Numbered from the stretch's first letter, positions 52,664 through 64,000 are shown. The stretch is DNA of 64,000 bases from an uncultured Pseudomonadota bacterium (GCA_903879335.1 CAIRLC010000031.1:1-64000), one strand, 5' to 3'. The notes: generated from the letters alone by a model not told the origin. A program made the numbers and translations.

Positions 52664-53695
52664 ATGGCCGGGGCGTCGCTCGGTGATCTCGCCACACGCT
52701 TCGGCCTGACCCTTCGGGGAGACCCGGAGGTCGTGGTGCGTTCGGTCGCAACCTTGCAAGGGGCGACCGAAGGCACCCTCAGTTTTCTGGCCAACAAAAA
52801 GTACCAACGCCATTTAGCGACGACCGCGGCGTCTGCTGTCGTCGTTGACGACGCGTCAGCCGCCGATAGCCCGGTGGCCGTCTTGATCGCGCGCAACCCC
52901 TATGCGGCCTACGCTCGCATTGCCGCGGTCTTACACCCAGCGCCCACCGCGGCTCCCGGGGTGCATCCCACGGTCGTCATTGATCCCACAGCCCAGGTCG
53001 CGGCCTCGGCCACTATCGGGCCCTACGTCGTGATCGAGGCCGGGTGCCAGGTGGGTGAGCGTGCGGTCATCGGTGCCGGGACCTATCTCGGTCCAGGGTG
53101 TGTTGTGGGCGACGACACACGTCTAGCGCCCAGGGTCACCTGTTATGCGGGTGTCCGAATCGGCAGTCGCGGGTTGATCCATGCCGGCGTCGTGCTGGGT
53201 GCGGATGGGTTTGGCTTGGCCCAGGATCGCGGCGAGTGGGTCAAGGTGCCCCAAGTAGGCGCGGTTTGCATTGGGGATGACGTCGAAATCGGTGCGAATA
53301 CGACGATCGATCGCGGCGCGATCGACGATACGACCATTGGCAATGACGTCAAGCTCGACAATCAAATTCAAATTGGCCACAACGTGCGTATCGGAGATCA
53401 CACCGCGATCGCGGGTTGCGTGGGCGTGGCCGGCAGTACGACGATTGGCAGTCGCTGCATGATCGGCGGGGCGGTCGGGATCGCAGGCCATCTTGAGATT
53501 GCTGATGGCGTGGTCGTGACGGGTCTGACCCTCGTGAGTCGGTCACTGACTGCGCCCGGCGTGTACTCCTCAGCGACGCCGGCGATGGACGCCGGCGATT
53601 GGCGCCGAGTGGTGGCGCGCCTGCGTCACATCGATGAATTATTTGATCGGGTTCGCTCGCTGGAAGGAGCGGGCTCAAAGACTGTTCCGGAGTGA
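52664..53695 (+). CDS. lpxD: UDP-3-O-acylglucosamine N-acyltransferase
   Basis: A 343-residue third enzyme of lipid A synthesis. The N-terminal uridine-binding domain includes [19 protein letters not shown] left-handed beta-helix of hexapeptides follows ([78 protein letters not shown]). The catalytic His is in [16 protein letters not shown]. Length is standard. FabZ starts 3 nt later. Confidence 0.96.
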   Translation: MAGASLGDLATRFGLTLRGDPEVVVRSVATLQGATEGTLSFLANKKYQRHLATTAASAVVVDDASAADSPVAVLIARNPYAAYARIAAVLHPAPTAAPGVHPTVVIDPTAQVAASATIGPYVVIEAGCQVGERAVIGAGTYLGPGCVVGDDTRLAPRVTCYAGVRIGSRGLIHAGVVLGADGFGLAQDRGEWVKVPQVGAVCIGDDVEIGANTTIDRGAIDDTTIGNDVKLDNQIQIGHNVRIGDHTAIAGCVGVAGSTTIGSRCMIGGAVGIAGHLEIADGVVVTGLTLVSRSLTAPGVYSSATPAMDAGDWRRVVARLRHIDELFDRVRSLEGAGSKTVPE

Positions 53696-53698
53696 GTC

Positions 53699-54166
53699 AT
53701 GAGTACTGAGAAGCAGGTTCCTGTGCTGGATATCGATGAAGTCAGAAAGCTGTTACCGCACCGGTACCCGTTCTTGATGATTGATCGCGTGCTCGAGATT
53801 GAACACGGCCAGTTCATCCGTTGCCTGAAAAACGTGACCATCAACGAACCGTTCTTTCAGGGCCATTTTCCGCATCGCCCCGTCATGCCAGGCGTCATGA
53901 TTCTTGAGGCGTTGGCGCAGGCGGCGGGTATTCTTGCATTCCGCACCGCGGGCGTTGTCCCCGACGATGACACCCGGTTCTATTTCGTTGGCATCGACGG
54001 TGCCCGTTTTCGGCGCCCGGTGTTTCCGGGCGATCAGTTGATTCTCAATGCCAAAGTCGAGCGCATCATGCGCGGCATCTGGAAGTTCACCACCAGCGCC
54101 GAAGTGGATGGTGTGGAAGTCTGCAGCGCTGAAATGATGGTCGCGCCTGAGACGAAGAAGGCTTGA
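53699..54166 (+). CDS. fabZ: 3-hydroxyacyl-ACP dehydratase FabZ
   Basis: A 155-residue hot-dog fold dehydratase of fatty acid synthesis, which competes with LpxA for 3-hydroxyacyl-ACP. [47 protein letters not shown] (catalytic His and Glu) and [21 protein letters not shown] are diagnostic. The start ATG 53699 directly follows the lpxD stop. Confidence 0.97.
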   Translation: MSTEKQVPVLDIDEVRKLLPHRYPFLMIDRVLEIEHGQFIRCLKNVTINEPFFQGHFPHRPVMPGVMILEALAQAAGILAFRTAGVVPDDDTRFYFVGIDGARFRRPVFPGDQLILNAKVERIMRGIWKFTTSAEVDGVEVCSAEMMVAPETKKA

Positions 54167-54168
54167 TC

Positions 54169-54945
54169 GTGACGGGGATTCATCCGACGGCGATCATTGA
54201 TCCGACAGCGTTGCTAGCCGCGGACGTGACGGTCGGTCCGTACTCGATCATCGGCGCGGGCGTCGAGGTTGGTGCGGGCACGGTGATTGGTCCGCACGTG
54301 GTCATTCAAGGACCGACACGCATCGGGCGTGAAAATCGCATTTTTCAATTCGCGTCCATCGGCGACATTCCGCAAGACAAGAAATTTGCGGGCGAAGACT
54401 CGCGTCTGGACATTGGCGATCGCAATGTGTTTCGCGAGTGCTGCACGGTGAATCGAGGCACGGTCACCGGCGCACTGGTCACTCGGATTGGCCACGACAA
54501 TCTGTTCATGGCCTATACCCACGTCGCCCATGATTGCGTGGTGGGTTCGCACTGCATCTTGGCGAACTACGCCACCTTGGCCGGTCACGTCGAGTTGGAC
54601 GATTGGGCCATTCTCGGTGGGTATGCTGGCGTCCATCAGTTCTGCAAAATTGGCGCACATGCGTTTCTGGCGAATAACACGGCAGCCACTCGCGACGTGC
54701 CACCGTATGTGATGGCGGCGGGCGCACCTGCAGAGCCGAAGGGCATCAACACCGAAGGATTGAAGCGACGCGGCTTTGATGCGGAGGCGATCGCTCGCAT
54801 TAAGAACGCCTACAAGGTGCTTTACCGGTCCGGATTGAAATTCAACGAGGCCACAGAACAACTGGGCGCACTTGTCCTTGAGCAACCGGAACTTCAATTG
54901 CTCGTGGACTTTTTGCCGCGAGTCACCCGCAGCCTGATTCGTTAG
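54169..54945 (+). CDS. lpxA: UDP-N-acetylglucosamine acyltransferase
   Basis: A 258-residue first enzyme of lipid A synthesis. The hexapeptide helix begins IHPTAIIDPTALLAADVTVGPYSIIG. The catalytic His is in MAYTHVAHDCVVGSHC, with GQFCKIG-like VHQFCKIGAHAF and the C-terminal helical domain. I choose GTG 54169, just past the fabZ stop; TTG 54163 overlapping that stop is possible. Confidence 0.96.
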   Translation: MTGIHPTAIIDPTALLAADVTVGPYSIIGAGVEVGAGTVIGPHVVIQGPTRIGRENRIFQFASIGDIPQDKKFAGEDSRLDIGDRNVFRECCTVNRGTVTGALVTRIGHDNLFMAYTHVAHDCVVGSHCILANYATLAGHVELDDWAILGGYAGVHQFCKIGAHAFLANNTAATRDVPPYVMAAGAPAEPKGINTEGLKRRGFDAEAIARIKNAYKVLYRSGLKFNEATEQLGALVLEQPELQLLVDFLPRVTRSLIR

Positions 54946-54961
54946 ACGAGGCGACACCGGC

Positions 54962-56110
54962 GTGTCTGAGCGTATTGTCATCGTGGCGGGCGAGACCTCT
55001 GGCGACAATTTAGCCGCCGGCTTGATTCGCGCCTTGCGCGCACGCCGTCCCGACTTACAGTTTGAGGGCGTTGCGGGTCCTGCGATGGCCGCGCAAGGGT
55101 GTCGCGTCTGGGCTCACTCTGAAGCCTTGGCCGTGATGGGCCTTTTCGAGGTGATCCCACACCTGGCTCGCATGTTGCGTTTGCGCCGTGATGTGGTCCG
55201 CCAAACTTTAGCGAGTGCGCCGCGGGTCTTTATCGGCGTCGATGCGCCATCGTTCAATCTAGGCCTCGCCGCGCGATTGCACGCAGCGGGAATCCCCACC
55301 GTTCAGTACGTGAGCCCACAGGTTTGGGCATGGCGTCAGGGGCGGGTGGCGCGTATGGCCAAAACGCTTGATCTCGTGCTGTGTGTGTTGCCGTTTGAAA
55401 AGCCGTTTTACGAAGGGCGTGGCCTCGCCGCTGAATTTGTCGGCCACCCACTGGCGGACCGTTTGCCACTGGTGCCGGATCGAGTGGCCGCGCGCGCGGC
55501 GTTAAGGTTGCCGCAAGAGGGTGAGGTGGTCGCCATTTTGCCCGGCAGTCGCCGCGGCGAAGTGCAGCGCTTGGCCAAAGATTTTATCGGTGCAGCTCGG
55601 TTGCTCCGCGCGAGTCGTCCAGGCATTCGCTTCATTGCACCGATGGCGAATGCCTCGGCCCGAGCGTTGTTTGAGGCGGCCCTGGCTGAGGTGGGCGGTG
55701 TCGAGATCGACATTTTCGATGGCGGTTCCGCACTCGCCCTCACGGCGGCGGACTGCGTACTGGTGGCCTCAGGGACCGCGACCTTGGAGACGATGCTCTG
55801 TAAACGGCCGATGGTCGTGGCTTATCGGCTTGGTCGAGCCACGGCCTGGATCATTCAGCGCTTGATGCGGGCGCCATTTTTCTCGCAGCCCAACCTGCTG
55901 GCTGGTCGCGCAGTGGTGCCTGAGCTATTTCAAGACGCGGTAACGCCGGACGCTTTGGCCGATGCATTGGCGCGCTGGCTTGATGACCGTGCGGCACGCA
56001 GTGAAACGGAATCGTTGTTTACCGCATTGCATGAACAATTGAAGCTCGGCGCCAGCGAACGCGCTGCCGAAGCGGTACTCGCGCTGATTGATCGGTCTCG
56101 GCCACAGTGA
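54962..56110 (+). CDS. lpxB: Lipid-A-disaccharide synthase
   Basis: A 382-residue GT19 glycosyltransferase that joins lipid X and UDP-diacylglucosamine. AGETSGDNLAAGLIRAL at the N-terminus, GVDAPSFNLGLAARLHAAGIPTVQYVSPQVWAWRQGR and LPGSRRGEVQRL are the family blocks. SGTATLETMLCKRPMVVAYR follows. Its stop overlaps rnhB. Confidence 0.97.
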   Translation: MSERIVIVAGETSGDNLAAGLIRALRARRPDLQFEGVAGPAMAAQGCRVWAHSEALAVMGLFEVIPHLARMLRLRRDVVRQTLASAPRVFIGVDAPSFNLGLAARLHAAGIPTVQYVSPQVWAWRQGRVARMAKTLDLVLCVLPFEKPFYEGRGLAAEFVGHPLADRLPLVPDRVAARAALRLPQEGEVVAILPGSRRGEVQRLAKDFIGAARLLRASRPGIRFIAPMANASARALFEAALAEVGGVEIDIFDGGSALALTAADCVLVASGTATLETMLCKRPMVVAYRLGRATAWIIQRLMRAPFFSQPNLLAGRAVVPELFQDAVTPDALADALARWLDDRAARSETESLFTALHEQLKLGASERAAEAVLALIDRSRPQ

Positions 56111-56733
56111 CCGTCGCCTGGCCGACGGCGCCGGGTATGGCCGGGGTCGATGAGGCAGGCCGGGGACCACTCGCGGGGCCGGTCGTTGCGGCTGCTGTGA
56201 TTCTCCCATCGGAACCCCTCATTCTCGGGTTGAACGACTCCAAAAAACTGACTGCTGCACGCCGCGAGGAGCTCGCGGTGCAGATTCGGGCGCGGGCGGT
56301 GGCCTACGGGCTCGGCTGGGTCAGCGCGGAAGAGATTGATGCGCTTAATATTCTGAAGGCGACCTATCTCGCGATGCGCCGGGCGCTCCTAGCGCTTTCC
56401 GTCTATCCGCAGGAAGTCCTGATCGATGGAAATCGTCTGCCGCCCACCGACGGATTGCCGTTTACGGCCCAATGGCGGGCCATCGTCAAGGGGGACGGCA
56501 AGGAAGCGGCCATCGCTGCAGCCTCCATCCTCGCCAAAACGGCGCGGGACGACTTTATGCTCGGCGCCGAGGCGGCCCTCCCCGGGTATGGCTTCGGCCA
56601 GCACAAGGGCTATGGCACGGCCCAACATATCGCTGCTCTGCGTGAATTAGGTGTCACTCCGCTGCATCGGCGGACCTTTGAGCCGGTAAAATCGATGTGC
56701 CTTAGCCGACCGTCGAGTGTAGATAGCCCGTGA
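56107..56733 (+). CDS. rnhB: Ribonuclease HII
   Basis: A 208-residue enzyme that removes ribonucleotides from DNA. GVDEAGRGPLAGPVVAAAVIL holds the Asp-Glu pair, NDSKKLTAARREEL follows, and further acidic residues are in VLIDGN and DDFM. HKGYGTAQHIAAL is typical of HII. It overlaps lpxB upstream and dnaE downstream by 4 nt each. Confidence 0.96.
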   Translation: MTVAWPTAPGMAGVDEAGRGPLAGPVVAAAVILPSEPLILGLNDSKKLTAARREELAVQIRARAVAYGLGWVSAEEIDALNILKATYLAMRRALLALSVYPQEVLIDGNRLPPTDGLPFTAQWRAIVKGDGKEAAIAAASILAKTARDDFMLGAEAALPGYGFGQHKGYGTAQHIAALRELGVTPLHRRTFEPVKSMCLSRPSSVDSP

Positions 56734-59700
56734 CCGCCTTCGTCCATCTCCGCGTCCATACCGAGTATTCCTTAGTCGATGGCGTTGTGCGCATCGACGA
56801 GTTGGCTGCCGCGACCGCGGCAGCCGGAATGCCGGCGGTGGCCGTCACCGATCAGGCGAATTTGTTCGCGATGGTGAAGTTTTACAAGGCGGCTCAGGCG
56901 GCCGGTGTTAAACCCATCATCGGTGTCGACCTATTGATCCGCGAGTTGGGCGATCGCGCTGAACCCTCCCGGCTGACGCTGCTGTGCATGAATGCCGCAG
57001 GTTACGGCAACCTGGCGCGGCTCGTGACTAAGAGTTACCTGGAAGGGCAACGCCGCGACGGTATTCCTTTGGTCGAACGGGATTGGCTGCAGCCTGAGAC
57101 CGTCGATGGATTGATCGCGTTATCCGGTGCCGCAGATGGCGACGTGGGTCGATTCATCGGTAACGATAAGACGGCGGACGCGCACCGTGCGGCGCGGGCT
57201 TGGCGCGCGTTATTTGGCGATCGCTACTACTTGGAGCTGACCCGCACCGGACGCGCCGACGACGATGTGATCGTCGATGGCATGTTGGGTTTGGTCGCTG
57301 AGTTGGGCTTGCCGGCCGTAGCAACCAATGACGTGCGCTTTTTAAAGCAGGAAGACTTCGAGGCGCATGAAGCCCGGGTTTGTATTCACGACGGCGAGCA
57401 GCTCGGCAACCCTAATCGTGCGCGCCGATACACCGACGATCAATATCTGAAGTCCCCGGCCGAGATGGCGGCCTTGTGGTCCGACGTCCCTGGGGTCCTC
57501 GAGCAATCGGTGCAGATTGCGCGTCGCTGCTCACTCGAATTAAAGCTGGGTAATCCGCAATTGCCGCGTTATCCGGTGCCGGAAGGGCAGACAACGGCGG
57601 ATTTCTTGCGCACGGAATCGGCCCGTGGATTGAAGGAGCGCCTCGAGGCTATCGCCAAGGGTGTGCCGATCGTGCGTGAGGTGCCGCTCGGCGACTACGA
57701 CGCTCGACTCGAACGCGAGCTAGGCGTGATTACCTCGATGGGTTTTGAAGGCTACTTCCTCATCGTGGCCGACTTTATTCGTTGGGCCAAACACAACGGC
57801 GTGCCGGTCGGCCCGGGACGTGGATCGGGTGCAGGCTCGTTGGTGGCCTATGCGCTCGGCATCACAGACTTGGATCCCTTACAGCACGATCTGCTGTTCG
57901 AGCGCTTCCTGAATCCTGAACGTATCTCGATGCCCGACTTTGACGTCGACTTCTGCACCAACGGCCGGGACCGCGTCATCGAATATGTCGCAGAAAAATA
58001 TGGTCGCGAGCGTGTTTCGCAGATCATCACCTACGGCACGATGGCCGCGAAAGCGGTTGTGCGTGACGTCGGTCGTGTACTTGGCCACGGCTACGGTGCG
58101 GTGGATCGGATCGCCAAGCTCATTCCTTTTGAGCTCGAGATGACGCTGGATAAAGCGCTCGAGCAAGAGGAAGAGTTGAAACGGGCCTACGACGCTGAGG
58201 ATGACGTACGCGCGATCATCGATCTCGGTCGCTCGCTGGAGGGACTGACGCGTAATGCCGGCATGCATGCGGGTGGCGTGGTCATCGCGCCCTCGGTTCT
58301 GACGGATTTTGCGCCACTCTTCGTTGAAGAAGGCGGGACCTCGGTCGTCACTCAATTCGACAAGGACGACGTTGAGGCGACTGGTCTCGTCAAGTTCGAC
58401 TTTTTGGGCTTGCGCACGCTAACGGTCATCGATTTGGCCGTGCGGATCGTGAACGCAGAGCGAGCGAGCAACGGCGAGGCGCCGTTGGATATGGCGCTAT
58501 TGCCTTTTGATGATCCGAAGACCTTCGAACTACTGAAGGCGTGCCGCACGACGGGCGTGTTCCAATTGGAATCGCGCGGCATGCGGGATCTATTGCGGCG
58601 CCTGCAGCCCGATCGCTTTGAAGACATTGTGGCGCTCGTGGCGTTGTTCCGCCCGGGTCCGCTGCAGTCCGGCATGGTCGATGACTTCATTGAGCGTAAG
58701 CATGCGCCGCGGGGTCAGAAGATCGATTACCTCCATGCCGATCTTGAGCCTGTATTGACGCCCACTTACGGCGTCATCTTGTACCAAGAGCAGGTGATGC
58801 AGATCGCTCAGGTTCTGGCGGGCTACACCTTAGGCGGCGCCGATCTGTTGCGTCGCGCCATGGGTAAGAAAAAAGCCGAGGAGATGGCCGAGCAACGCGC
58901 CGTTTTCACGACGGGTGCGACCGCCCGCGGTGTGCCAGAGGCGCAGGCGACCCACATCTTCGACCTGATGGAGAAATTCGCCGGCTACGGCTTTAATAAG
59001 TCGCACTCGGCCGCGTATGCCGTTCTCACGTATCACACCGCCTGGATCAAAGCACATTACCCCGCGGCCTTTGCCGCGGCGGTGTTGTCCTGCGATATGG
59101 ACAAGACCGATAAGGTCGTCGTCGGCGTTGAGGACTGTAAGGAAATGGGCATCACGGTGTTGCCACCGGATGTCAACGCGTCGAATCTGCGCTTTGAGGT
59201 CGCGGGTCCCAAATCAATACGCTATGGGCTTGGCGCGATCAAAGGCGTGGGCTCGGCGGCGGTACAGTCCATCGTGGATGCGCGGGTCGCGGGTGGGTTA
59301 TTCCGCGATGTGCAGGACCTGTGCATGCGGATCAGTCTCTCGGCGGTGAATCGGAAGTGCTTGGAAGCGTTGATCAAGGCCGGCGCCTTGGACGGCATGG
59401 GTCCGAACCGCGCGAGCCTCATGGCGCAATTGCCGGCGGCTATGCAGGCCGGTGAGCAGAGCAGTGAGGCGCTTGCGATTGGTCAAGAGGATATGTTCGG
59501 CGTCGCCGCGCCAACGCCCCAAGTCGTCAATCGAGCGGCCCTCGGACCTGCGATACCGGATTGGCCCAAAGGCATACGGCTGGGCTTTGAGCGCGAGACG
59601 CTCGGGTTCTATCTGTCGGGCCACCCGATGGATGAGTTTCGCAATGATTTGAAATACATCGCTCCAGCCACGATTGCGGATGTGGGTGGACCAAAGCCTG

Positions 59701-60299
59701 CCGGCGGAGGCGGGTGGGGCTCGCCGCAGCGCCAAGTGACGGTGGCCGGTCTTGTGCTCGAGGTGAAGAAACGAAACAACCGCAATATTCTCGTCCTTGA
59801 CGATGGTACGGGTCGTCTTGAAGTGTCGATTTTTGATGACCTTGCGCAGAATCACCGGGATCTGGTGGCCAAAGACGCCTTGTTGGTGGTCGAGGGTGGT
59901 CTCAAATGGGACGACTACAGTGAAGGCTGGCGTCTCTCGGCCAAAAAGCTCGTCGGCCTTGAATCCGCCCGTGAAAACCAAGCGCGCCGATTGCTGTTGC
60001 GCTGGCCTGCCGGCACCGAGGGGCGGGATGTATTGGCGCGCCTCGAGGGCGCGCTGCGCCCAGCACGCGGCGGGCGCTGTGCCGTGGCGGTCTACTATCC
60101 GGGCGGTGCGGCGCGGGCGTTGCTGGAATTTTCAGCGGATTGGAATGTGCGACCAACCCGGGCGCTATTAGATGAACTTGTCAGCCAGTTTGGCGAAGAT
60201 GGCGTCAAAGTATCGTATCATCCCCGCGATCAGGAGGCCTGTTTGCGCGACTGGGGTGCCCGCGGCGTGGTGGAACGACGCCAGGTTGCGATCACTTAA
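56730..60299 (+). CDS. dnaE: DNA polymerase III subunit alpha
   Basis: An 1189-residue replicative polymerase (C family). The N-terminal PHP domain starts FVHLRVHTEYSLVDGVV. The palm has GPGRGSGAGSLVAYALGITDLDP and MPDFDVDFC with the catalytic aspartates. FNKSHSAAYAVLTYHTAWIKAHYP leads to the helix-hairpin-helix region. An OB domain (VTVAGLVLEVKKRNNRNILVLDDGTGRLEVSIF) and a tau-binding tail close it. Length is close to E. coli DnaE (1160). Confidence 0.98.
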   Translation: MTAFVHLRVHTEYSLVDGVVRIDELAAATAAAGMPAVAVTDQANLFAMVKFYKAAQAAGVKPIIGVDLLIRELGDRAEPSRLTLLCMNAAGYGNLARLVTKSYLEGQRRDGIPLVERDWLQPETVDGLIALSGAADGDVGRFIGNDKTADAHRAARAWRALFGDRYYLELTRTGRADDDVIVDGMLGLVAELGLPAVATNDVRFLKQEDFEAHEARVCIHDGEQLGNPNRARRYTDDQYLKSPAEMAALWSDVPGVLEQSVQIARRCSLELKLGNPQLPRYPVPEGQTTADFLRTESARGLKERLEAIAKGVPIVREVPLGDYDARLERELGVITSMGFEGYFLIVADFIRWAKHNGVPVGPGRGSGAGSLVAYALGITDLDPLQHDLLFERFLNPERISMPDFDVDFCTNGRDRVIEYVAEKYGRERVSQIITYGTMAAKAVVRDVGRVLGHGYGAVDRIAKLIPFELEMTLDKALEQEEELKRAYDAEDDVRAIIDLGRSLEGLTRNAGMHAGGVVIAPSVLTDFAPLFVEEGGTSVVTQFDKDDVEATGLVKFDFLGLRTLTVIDLAVRIVNAERASNGEAPLDMALLPFDDPKTFELLKACRTTGVFQLESRGMRDLLRRLQPDRFEDIVALVALFRPGPLQSGMVDDFIERKHAPRGQKIDYLHADLEPVLTPTYGVILYQEQVMQIAQVLAGYTLGGADLLRRAMGKKKAEEMAEQRAVFTTGATARGVPEAQATHIFDLMEKFAGYGFNKSHSAAYAVLTYHTAWIKAHYPAAFAAAVLSCDMDKTDKVVVGVEDCKEMGITVLPPDVNASNLRFEVAGPKSIRYGLGAIKGVGSAAVQSIVDARVAGGLFRDVQDLCMRISLSAVNRKCLEALIKAGALDGMGPNRASLMAQLPAAMQAGEQSSEALAIGQEDMFGVAAPTPQVVNRAALGPAIPDWPKGIRLGFERETLGFYLSGHPMDEFRNDLKYIAPATIADVGGPKPAGGGGWGSPQRQVTVAGLVLEVKKRNNRNILVLDDGTGRLEVSIFDDLAQNHRDLVAKDALLVVEGGLKWDDYSEGWRLSAKKLVGLESARENQARRLLLRWPAGTEGRDVLARLEGALRPARGGRCAVAVYYPGGAARALLEFSADWNVRPTRALLDELVSQFGEDGVKVSYHPRDQEACLRDWGARGVVERRQVAIT

Positions 60300-60350
60300 G
60301 CGCCGCCCCCTCTTGACTGAATCGTCGCCGTCTGTGACCTTGCCGCCCCC

Positions 60351-61313
60351 ATGGACCTGAACTTCCTAGATTTCGAACAACCGATCGCCGAGCTCGAGGC
60401 GAAAATCGACGAATTGAAGTACCTCGGAGAGGACAACTCCGAGATCAACATCGTCGAGGAAATCGCTCGGCTGCGCGCGAAAAGCCAGACGCTGACCAAG
60501 AGCTTGTTCGCCAATTTGACACCCTGGCAGGTGGCCCAGTTGGCGCGCCATCCACAGCGACCGTATACCCTCGACTACATTCCGCAGCTGTTCACCGATT
60601 TCGATGAGCTGCATGGCGATCGAATGTATGCCGATGATTCTGCCATTGTCGGTGGGCCGGCGCGTCTTTTGGGTCGGCCCGTGATGGTCATCGGTCAGCA
60701 AAAAGGCCGAGACACCAAAGAGCGAGTGCGCCGTAACTACGGCATGCCGAAGCCTGAGGGTTACCGCAAAGCGTTGCGCTTAATGAAACTGGCGGAACGT
60801 TTTTCGATGCCGATCGTTACGCTCATTGATACCCCCGGGGCATACCCAGGTGTGGGCTCAGAGGAGCGCAATCAAAGCGAGGCGATCGCTCGAAATCTCT
60901 TCGAGATGGCGCGTCTGCGGGTGCCGATTGTCAGTTGCGTGATTGGTGAAGGCGGCTCAGGTGGCGCGCTCGCCATCGGCGTCTGCGATCGACTGTTCAT
61001 GCTGCAGTATTCCGTGTACTCGGTGATTTCGCCGGAGGGTTGCGCATCGATCCTCTGGAAGAGCGCCGATAAGCGCGAATTGGCGGCCGACGCCATGGCC
61101 ATCACGGCCGTGCGTTTGAAGCACAATAATCTCGTCGATGAAGTGATCGAAGAACCACTCGGCGGCGCACACCGTGATCCTTTGCTGATGGCCGAGCGAG
61201 TGCGTGCAGCGTTGGCGGCTGCGGTAGACGATCTGTCTGATCGACCGGTGGACACGTTGTTGGACGAGCGGGCTCGTCGCTTCGATTCCTTCGGCGTGTT
61301 CCGCGCGACCTGA
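60351..61313 (+). CDS. accA: Acetyl-CoA carboxylase carboxyltransferase subunit alpha
   Basis: A 320-residue subunit that, with AccD, transfers carboxyl from biotin to acetyl-CoA. The N-terminal [20 protein letters not shown] is the coil typical of Acc[45 protein letters not shown] and [39 protein letters not shown] form the crotonase-fold active site. Length is standard. Confidence 0.97.
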   Translation: MDLNFLDFEQPIAELEAKIDELKYLGEDNSEINIVEEIARLRAKSQTLTKSLFANLTPWQVAQLARHPQRPYTLDYIPQLFTDFDELHGDRMYADDSAIVGGPARLLGRPVMVIGQQKGRDTKERVRRNYGMPKPEGYRKALRLMKLAERFSMPIVTLIDTPGAYPGVGSEERNQSEAIARNLFEMARLRVPIVSCVIGEGGSGGALAIGVCDRLFMLQYSVYSVISPEGCASILWKSADKRELAADAMAITAVRLKHNNLVDEVIEEPLGGAHRDPLLMAERVRAALAAAVDDLSDRPVDTLLDERARRFDSFGVFRAT

Positions 61314-61323
61314 CGTATCGGGC

Positions 61324-62685
61324 ATGACGGCGCGCGCGGCAACGCCGTTCTCGCCGACGATGCTCGCCGAGCGTCTCGGCGACGCAGTGGCGGCCGATCG
61401 CCTCGTGATTGGGTTATCGGGCGGTGCCGACTCGGCGGCGCTGCTCGCAGCTGCGGCCAACTTGGCGTCCACCTATGCCGTTCGCGCCGTGCATATCGAT
61501 CACGGACTCCCGGGCTCACCGCGCTTGCGGGCCGCAGCTCAGTCGGCGGCCGCGCATTGCGGCATTCCCCTGCAGATCATTGCGGTGGAATTGCAGAACA
61601 TCCCAGCGCTCGGTGTGGAGGCCGCGGCTCGGGACGCCCGCTACGCAGCCTTTAAGTCCACGCTGCAACCAGGCGAGGATCTCCTCACAGCCCATCATGT
61701 CGAGGATCAGGCCGAGACTCTGCTGTTGCAGTTGCTGCGTGGTGCCGGTGCGCGCGGCCTTGCTGCGATGCCGGTCATGTCCGCACTCGGATCTGGCCGC
61801 CTGGTGCGGCCCCTGCTCAACGTCGGGCGCGACGCCTTGCGCGCCTACGCGGTGGCCATGGCGGTGCCGTGGTGTGAGGACCCCAGTAACGATGACCGCG
61901 ACCTTGATCGGAATTACCTGCGACATGAAATCTGGCCTGCTTTGTGCGCCCGCTGGCCTTCGGCCGGCGTAACGCTCGGGCGTTCGGCCGGCCACTTGGC
62001 TGAGACCGTGCGATTGCTCGACACCGAATTGGAGCAACGCCTAGCCGAGGCTGCGGCGGGTGACGGTTTGCGCCTATCGGCACTCCAGGCGATGGAGCCA
62101 GCCTGGCGGCGTGAGGTCGTGCGCAGTTGGCTGCGTGGCCGCGGATTGTCCGTTCCCTCGACGCGGCGATTGGCGCAATTGGAGGCGCAGTTTTTTAACT
62201 CGAACGCCGATACGCAGCCGCTGCTCGCCTGGGGTGGATGGGAGCTACGGCGGCATGACGGGCGCCTCGTGGTCCATCAAAGCTTGCCGCCTTTAGCGTT
62301 GCCGGCACAGGCCGCGCTGCGCGTTGGCGAGGCGGTTGATCTCGCCGGTCTCGGCCGGTTGGTGGTTGAGTCGGGTGGGGTGGGCAATTTACGTCTCCGA
62401 TCGACGGGTGAGTATCGTTTGGCGGTGCGGCAGGGCGGAGAGCGCTGGCAAAGCGACCCCAATCGCCCGATGCGGCCGTTGAAGGACTGCCTCCGGGAGG
62501 CTCGCATCCCACCGTGGGTGCGGGAGCGGGTCGTGTTGGTCTGGGCGGGGGAGGCTGTGGCTGCCGTGGTCCTTCCGCACCAGGCCTGGGTGGCTGCCGC
62601 CCATCAGGCTCGGGGGGCTGAGGACGCGATGGTGTTGCGGTGGATCAATCCGCCCGACGCGTTATTGGGTCCTCTTTTGCGTTGA
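61324..62685 (+). CDS. tilS: tRNA(Ile)-lysidine synthetase
   Basis: A 453-residue enzyme that converts C34 of tRNA-Ile(CAU) to lysidine so that it reads AUA. The PP-loop SGGADSAALLAAAANL is near residue 31. HHVEDQAETLLLQLLRGAGARGLAAMP and DPSNDDRDLDRNYLRHEIWP are signatures of TilS. The C-terminal substrate-binding domain carries RPLKDCLREARIPPWVRERVVLVW. It lies 10 nt after accA. Confidence 0.95.
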   Translation: MTARAATPFSPTMLAERLGDAVAADRLVIGLSGGADSAALLAAAANLASTYAVRAVHIDHGLPGSPRLRAAAQSAAAHCGIPLQIIAVELQNIPALGVEAAARDARYAAFKSTLQPGEDLLTAHHVEDQAETLLLQLLRGAGARGLAAMPVMSALGSGRLVRPLLNVGRDALRAYAVAMAVPWCEDPSNDDRDLDRNYLRHEIWPALCARWPSAGVTLGRSAGHLAETVRLLDTELEQRLAEAAAGDGLRLSALQAMEPAWRREVVRSWLRGRGLSVPSTRRLAQLEAQFFNSNADTQPLLAWGGWELRRHDGRLVVHQSLPPLALPAQAALRVGEAVDLAGLGRLVVESGGVGNLRLRSTGEYRLAVRQGGERWQSDPNRPMRPLKDCLREARIPPWVRERVVLVWAGEAVAAVVLPHQAWVAAAHQARGAEDAMVLRWINPPDALLGPLLR

Positions 62686-62710
62686 GGCCGGCACGCCTTT
62701 CCGATAGACT
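62682..62710 (+). promoter_or_regulatory. Candidate pyrG promoter
   Basis: TTGAGG (62682-62687) and TAGACT (62705-62710) are 17 nt apart, right at the end of tilS. The predicted start near 62717 lies before the terminator-like hairpin at 62726-62749, so the hairpin would be in the pyrG leader. Confidence 0.4.
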
Positions 62711-62725
62711 GGTTTCCCGTCGAAC

Positions 62726-62749
62726 AGGGCCCTTCTGTGGCCCTTTTTT
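62726..62749 (+). terminator. Terminator hairpin between tilS and pyrG
   Basis: AGGGCC (62726-62731) pairs with GGCCCT (62739-62744) over a 7-nt loop and runs directly into six T. It may end the long upstream transcript. If the promoter just before it is used, it could also work as an attenuator of pyrG. Confidence 0.75.
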
Positions 62750-62751
62750 AG

Positions 62752-64000
<1,249 letters not shown>

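Overview
The window reads as chromosomal DNA of a moderately GC-rich gammaproteobacterium. The main reason is the run dapC-glnD-map | rpsB-tsf-pyrH-frr-uppS-cdsA-dxr-rseP-bamA-skp-lpxD-fabZ-lpxA-lpxB-rnhB-dnaE-accA-tilS-pyrG, a gene order typical of that class. LPS and BamA genes show an outer membrane. The order uppS-cdsA-dxr (not frr-dxr-uppS as in E. coli) and the GTP-type PEP carboxykinase point away from the enterics, towards lineages such as Xanthomonadales, Nevskiales or Steroidobacterales. The genus cannot be told from the sequence.

Layout. 1-2045: accessory DNA ending in a tRNA-Val(CAC) gene. It holds an IS21-type istB scrap, a toxin-like scrap, a duplicated piece of the tRNA 3' end (399-443) and a parDE toxin-antitoxin pair. 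2173-3811: gltX, tRNA-Ala(GGC) and tRNA-Glu(TTC). 3904-6054: a sugar aminotransferase-like protein and a membrane flippase-like protein. 6032-9499 (minus): a GlrK/QseG/GlrR-like signalling operon whose regulator has lost the sigma-54 contact motif. 9552-16038: galE, srkA, a lipoprotein, typA, an N-formylglutamate amidohydrolase and ybdK. 16083-18304: a decayed integrative element inserted in the 5' end of dusA. It leaves a 24-codon dusA stub at one side and a restored dusA at the other. 18209-24884: dusA, an FHA-tailed cyclase, pckG, yoaA and tsaB.

24918-36593 is a phosphate-starvation locus and the most interesting part of the window. The order is phoB-phoR, plcP-agt (phospholipase C-like and glycosyltransferase), pstS, phoU-dsbB, dapE (opposite strand), pstC-pstA-pstB. 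Upstream of phoB, plcP, pstS and pstC I find PhoB-box-like repeats of the form 7-4-7, each followed after exactly 10 nt by a -10-like hexamer. Together they suggest one PhoB regulon that couples phosphate uptake to replacement of membrane phospholipids by glycolipids.

36650-42153 (minus): dapD, dapC, glnD and map. 42405-64000 (plus): translation, isoprenoid, phospholipid, outer-membrane and lipid A genes, then dnaE, accA, tilS and a pyrG cut by the right edge. Overlapping or near-touching ends suggest long transcripts, with a separate promoter and a leader hairpin in front of pyrG.
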